Assembly (NCBI GenBank): GCA_049317725.1 | Contig: JBMOHS010000169.1 | Span: 1-8,337 of the forward strand | From: CAIOZW01 sp049317725 | GTDB taxonomy: Bacteria; Acidobacteriota; Blastocatellia; RBC074 | DNA: 8,337 nt | Reading direction: 5' to 3' | Shown: piece after piece, positions 7,211 through 8,337 of the stretch | How the letters are laid out: every line of letters begins with the position of its first letter | Position numbering within the stretch: position 1 is the first letter of the stretch | Notes under the pieces: model-generated | What the model saw: only the letters and a program-made list of their open reading frames with translations | What the model was told of the DNA's origin: nothing | Database searches by the model: none | Translations under genes and position numbers: made by a program

Positions 7211-7250
7211 TCGAACGGCGCGCCGGCTTCGGCCTTGAGTGCTCCTCAAT

Positions 7251-7277
7251 GGAAGAAGGGGGCCCCCATCTTCTTCC
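7251..7277. repeat. Perfect 8-base inverted repeat with G/C core in the divergent region
   Basis: GGAAGAAG (7251-7258) and CTTCTTCC (7270-7277) are exact inverted copies. The 11 bases between them are a run of G then C followed by AT, which can extend the pairing by a few bases past an AT bulge. No T run follows on either strand, so it is a poor terminator. Its position between divergent genes suits a regulator binding site or an insulating hairpin. Confidence 0.45.
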
Positions 7278-7323
7278 CGATGAGCCCCGGTGAGCTATGG
7301 TAAAGTAGAGACGGTCCGCGTGG

Positions 7324-7340
7324 GTCTCCCCCGCCGAGAC
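7324..7340 (+). repeat. Small hairpin and GAGACGGT repeats in the proline dehydrogenase leader
   Basis: GTCTC (7324-7328) can pair with GAGAC at 7336-7340 (7-base loop) or with the earlier GAGAC at 7308-7312, so two exclusive hairpins are possible. The two GAGAC copies belong to an 8-base direct repeat, GAGACGGT, with start positions 28 bases apart. The stems are short and may be chance. Confidence 0.25.
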
Positions 7341-7394
7341 GGTTTAGAAGAAGGGTCGGAAGGGACCTTGTACCGATTGAAAGACCCCTTATCC

Positions 7395-7399
7395 AGGAG
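7395..7399 (+). promoter_or_regulatory. Ribosome binding site of proline dehydrogenase
   Basis: AGGAG with 8 bases to the ATG at 7408, optimal spacing. It fixes that start, which also gives the usual length for this enzyme family. Confidence 0.8.
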
Positions 7400-7407
7400 C
7401 TTTTGCC

Positions 7408-8331
7408 ATGCTCACCCGCCTCCTCCGTTCGCTGTTGCTGCACCTCTCCCGCCAAGTCTGGCTCAAGGACTGGCTCGCGGATCTCCCTGGCTTCCGGCAG
7501 GTGACCCGGCGGTTCATCGCCGGAGAGACGATCGCCGAGGCCGTCTCTGCCATCCGCGCGCTCAACCAACTGGGGATCCGCGCGACCCTCGACCACCTCG
7601 GAGAGAGCACCACCTCGCCGCCGCAGGCGGTCGCGGACGCCGAGGAGTATCTGCGCGTCTTGCAGGCCATCGAAGAGTCCAGCATCGATTCGAACATCTC
7701 GATCAAGCTGACTCAGCTCGGTCTCGACATCGACGAGTCCTTCTGTCTGGAAAATACCCGCCGCTTGGTCGCCGAGGCCCATCGCCGCAACATCTTCGTC
7801 CGCATCGACATGGAGGACTCTTCCAAGACCGAGGCGACCCTGCGCATCTTTACGACGCTCTTTCGGGAGTTTGGGAACGTCGGGATCGTGCTGCAAGCGG
7901 CGCTCTACCGTACCGAACAAGACTTGGCGGGCGTGCTCGCACTCGGTGCCCGGGTCCGCCTGTGCAAGGGCGCCTACCACGAGCCGGAGACGGTCGCCTT
8001 CCCGGAGAAGGCCGATGTCGATCGCCACTATCTCGACCTGATGCGGAAGCTGCTCGACAGCGGCGTCTACCACGCTTTCGCCACCCACGACGAGGCGCTC
8101 ATCGTCGCGACCCGCCAAGCCGCTGCGGAGCGTGGCCTCTCCCCGGACCGGTACGAGTTTCAGATGCTCTATGGGGTCCGGCGCGATCTCCAGCAGCAAT
8201 TGGTCGGTGAGGGATACCGTGTCCGGGTCTATGTTCCCTACGGTCGCTTCTGGTACCCGTACTTCATGCGCCGTCTCGCCGAGCGCCCAGCCAACCTCTG
8301 GTTCATCCTGCGCCAGCTCTTTCGCCCGTGA
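7408..8331 (+). CDS. Monofunctional proline dehydrogenase (FAD-dependent)
   Basis: Oxidises L-proline to pyrroline-5-carboxylate and passes electrons through FAD to the quinone pool; first step of proline degradation to glutamate, at the inner face of the cytoplasmic membrane. The 307-aa product has the short one-domain form known from Thermus and Deinococcus, unlike the long bifunctional PutA. Family motifs run in order along the beta-alpha barrel: LDHLGE (61-66), SIKLTQLGL with Lys100, VRIDMED (131-137), LQAALYRT (162-169), RLCKGAY (184-190), ATHDE (225-229), EFQMLYG (240-246), VPYG with Tyr268, and WYPYFMRRLAERP (272-284), whose Arg278 and Arg279 bind the proline carboxylate in characterised enzymes. 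The N-terminus (MLTRLLRSLLLHLSR) is amphipathic and may help membrane contact. The gene is complete, stops 6 bases before the window end, and is divergent from the peptidase operon. The partner pyrroline-5-carboxylate dehydrogenase is not in the window. I withhold a symbol because putA, prodh and fadM are all used for such genes. Confidence 0.95.
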   Translation: MLTRLLRSLLLHLSRQVWLKDWLADLPGFRQVTRRFIAGETIAEAVSAIRALNQLGIRATLDHLGESTTSPPQAVADAEEYLRVLQAIEESSIDSNISIKLTQLGLDIDESFCLENTRRLVAEAHRRNIFVRIDMEDSSKTEATLRIFTTLFREFGNVGIVLQAALYRTEQDLAGVLALGARVRLCKGAYHEPETVAFPEKADVDRHYLDLMRKLLDSGVYHAFATHDEALIVATRQAAAERGLSPDRYEFQMLYGVRRDLQQQLVGEGYRVRVYVPYGRFWYPYFMRRLAERPANLWFILRQLFRP

Positions 8332-8337
8332 TCGGGT

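Larger units (their letters stand above)
7055..7407. other. Divergent intergenic control region between peptidase operon and proline dehydrogenase
   Basis: This 353-base region must supply the leaders, and probably the promoters, of the minus-strand peptidase-receptor operon and the plus-strand proline dehydrogenase gene. No gene is supported inside it. It contains several inverted repeats (7084-7097, 7251-7277, 7324-7340) and two copies of GAGACGGT (7308-7315 and 7336-7343). A plus-strand stretch around 7296-7306 (TATGGTAAAGT) resembles a -10 box but no good -35 partner is visible. Confidence 0.6.

Noticed and set aside
7204..7215. AAGTCAATCGAA shared with 345-356
   Set aside because: A 12-base match between two places in an 8-kb window is expected by chance, and the surroundings do not match.
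7246..8199. 317-codon minus-strand open frame opposite proline dehydrogenase
   Set aside because: The plus-strand enzyme is intact and conserved throughout. The antisense translation is Asp/Glu/Arg-rich shadow sequence.

Overview
This looks like a stretch of a high-GC bacterial chromosome from a Gram-negative, diderm organism: there is a TonB-dependent outer-membrane receptor, and three products carry Sec-type signal peptides. The receptor with an N-terminal carboxypeptidase-regulatory-like domain, the long M14 peptidase with an amidotransferase-like C-terminus, and the short secreted protein with a 'SDQKAGSLLVY' start to the mature chain are combinations I associate with Acidobacteriota (perhaps Blastocatellia-like). 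That placement is recall and inference; no marker gene is present.

Layout: (1) Positions 1-304 hold no gene I can support. (2) Positions 305-385 form a compact 3' region with a strong intrinsic terminator and two further small, partly competing hairpins, serving the minus-strand gene at 386-1513. (3) That gene encodes a 375-aa secreted protein of unknown function with a strong ribosome binding site. (4) Positions 1514-1916 are AT-rich and non-coding. (5) Positions 1917-7054 on the minus strand are a two-gene operon: an exported M14-type zinc carboxypeptidase comes first, and a TonB-dependent receptor follows with a TGATG stop/start overlap. (6) Positions 7055-7407 are a divergent control region with inverted repeats. 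(7) A plus-strand gene at 7408-8331 encodes a complete monofunctional proline dehydrogenase.

How the genes may fit together: the peptidase would trim peptides outside the cytoplasm, and the overlapping receptor gene could import a product or ligand across the outer membrane. The divergent proline dehydrogenase feeds proline into catabolism. A peptide or amino-acid scavenging theme is therefore plausible, but the receptor's substrate cannot be read from the sequence, and the proline link rests only on adjacency. The 375-aa gene has its own signals, lower GC and its own terminator, so it is probably an independent unit.

I found no RNA gene, mobile element or CRISPR array. I did not find a clear-cut undescribed system. 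The points most worth a second look are the coupled peptidase-receptor pair, the internal duplication and apparently non-catalytic amidotransferase-like region of the peptidase, the uncharacterised secreted protein, and the hairpin-rich flanks.
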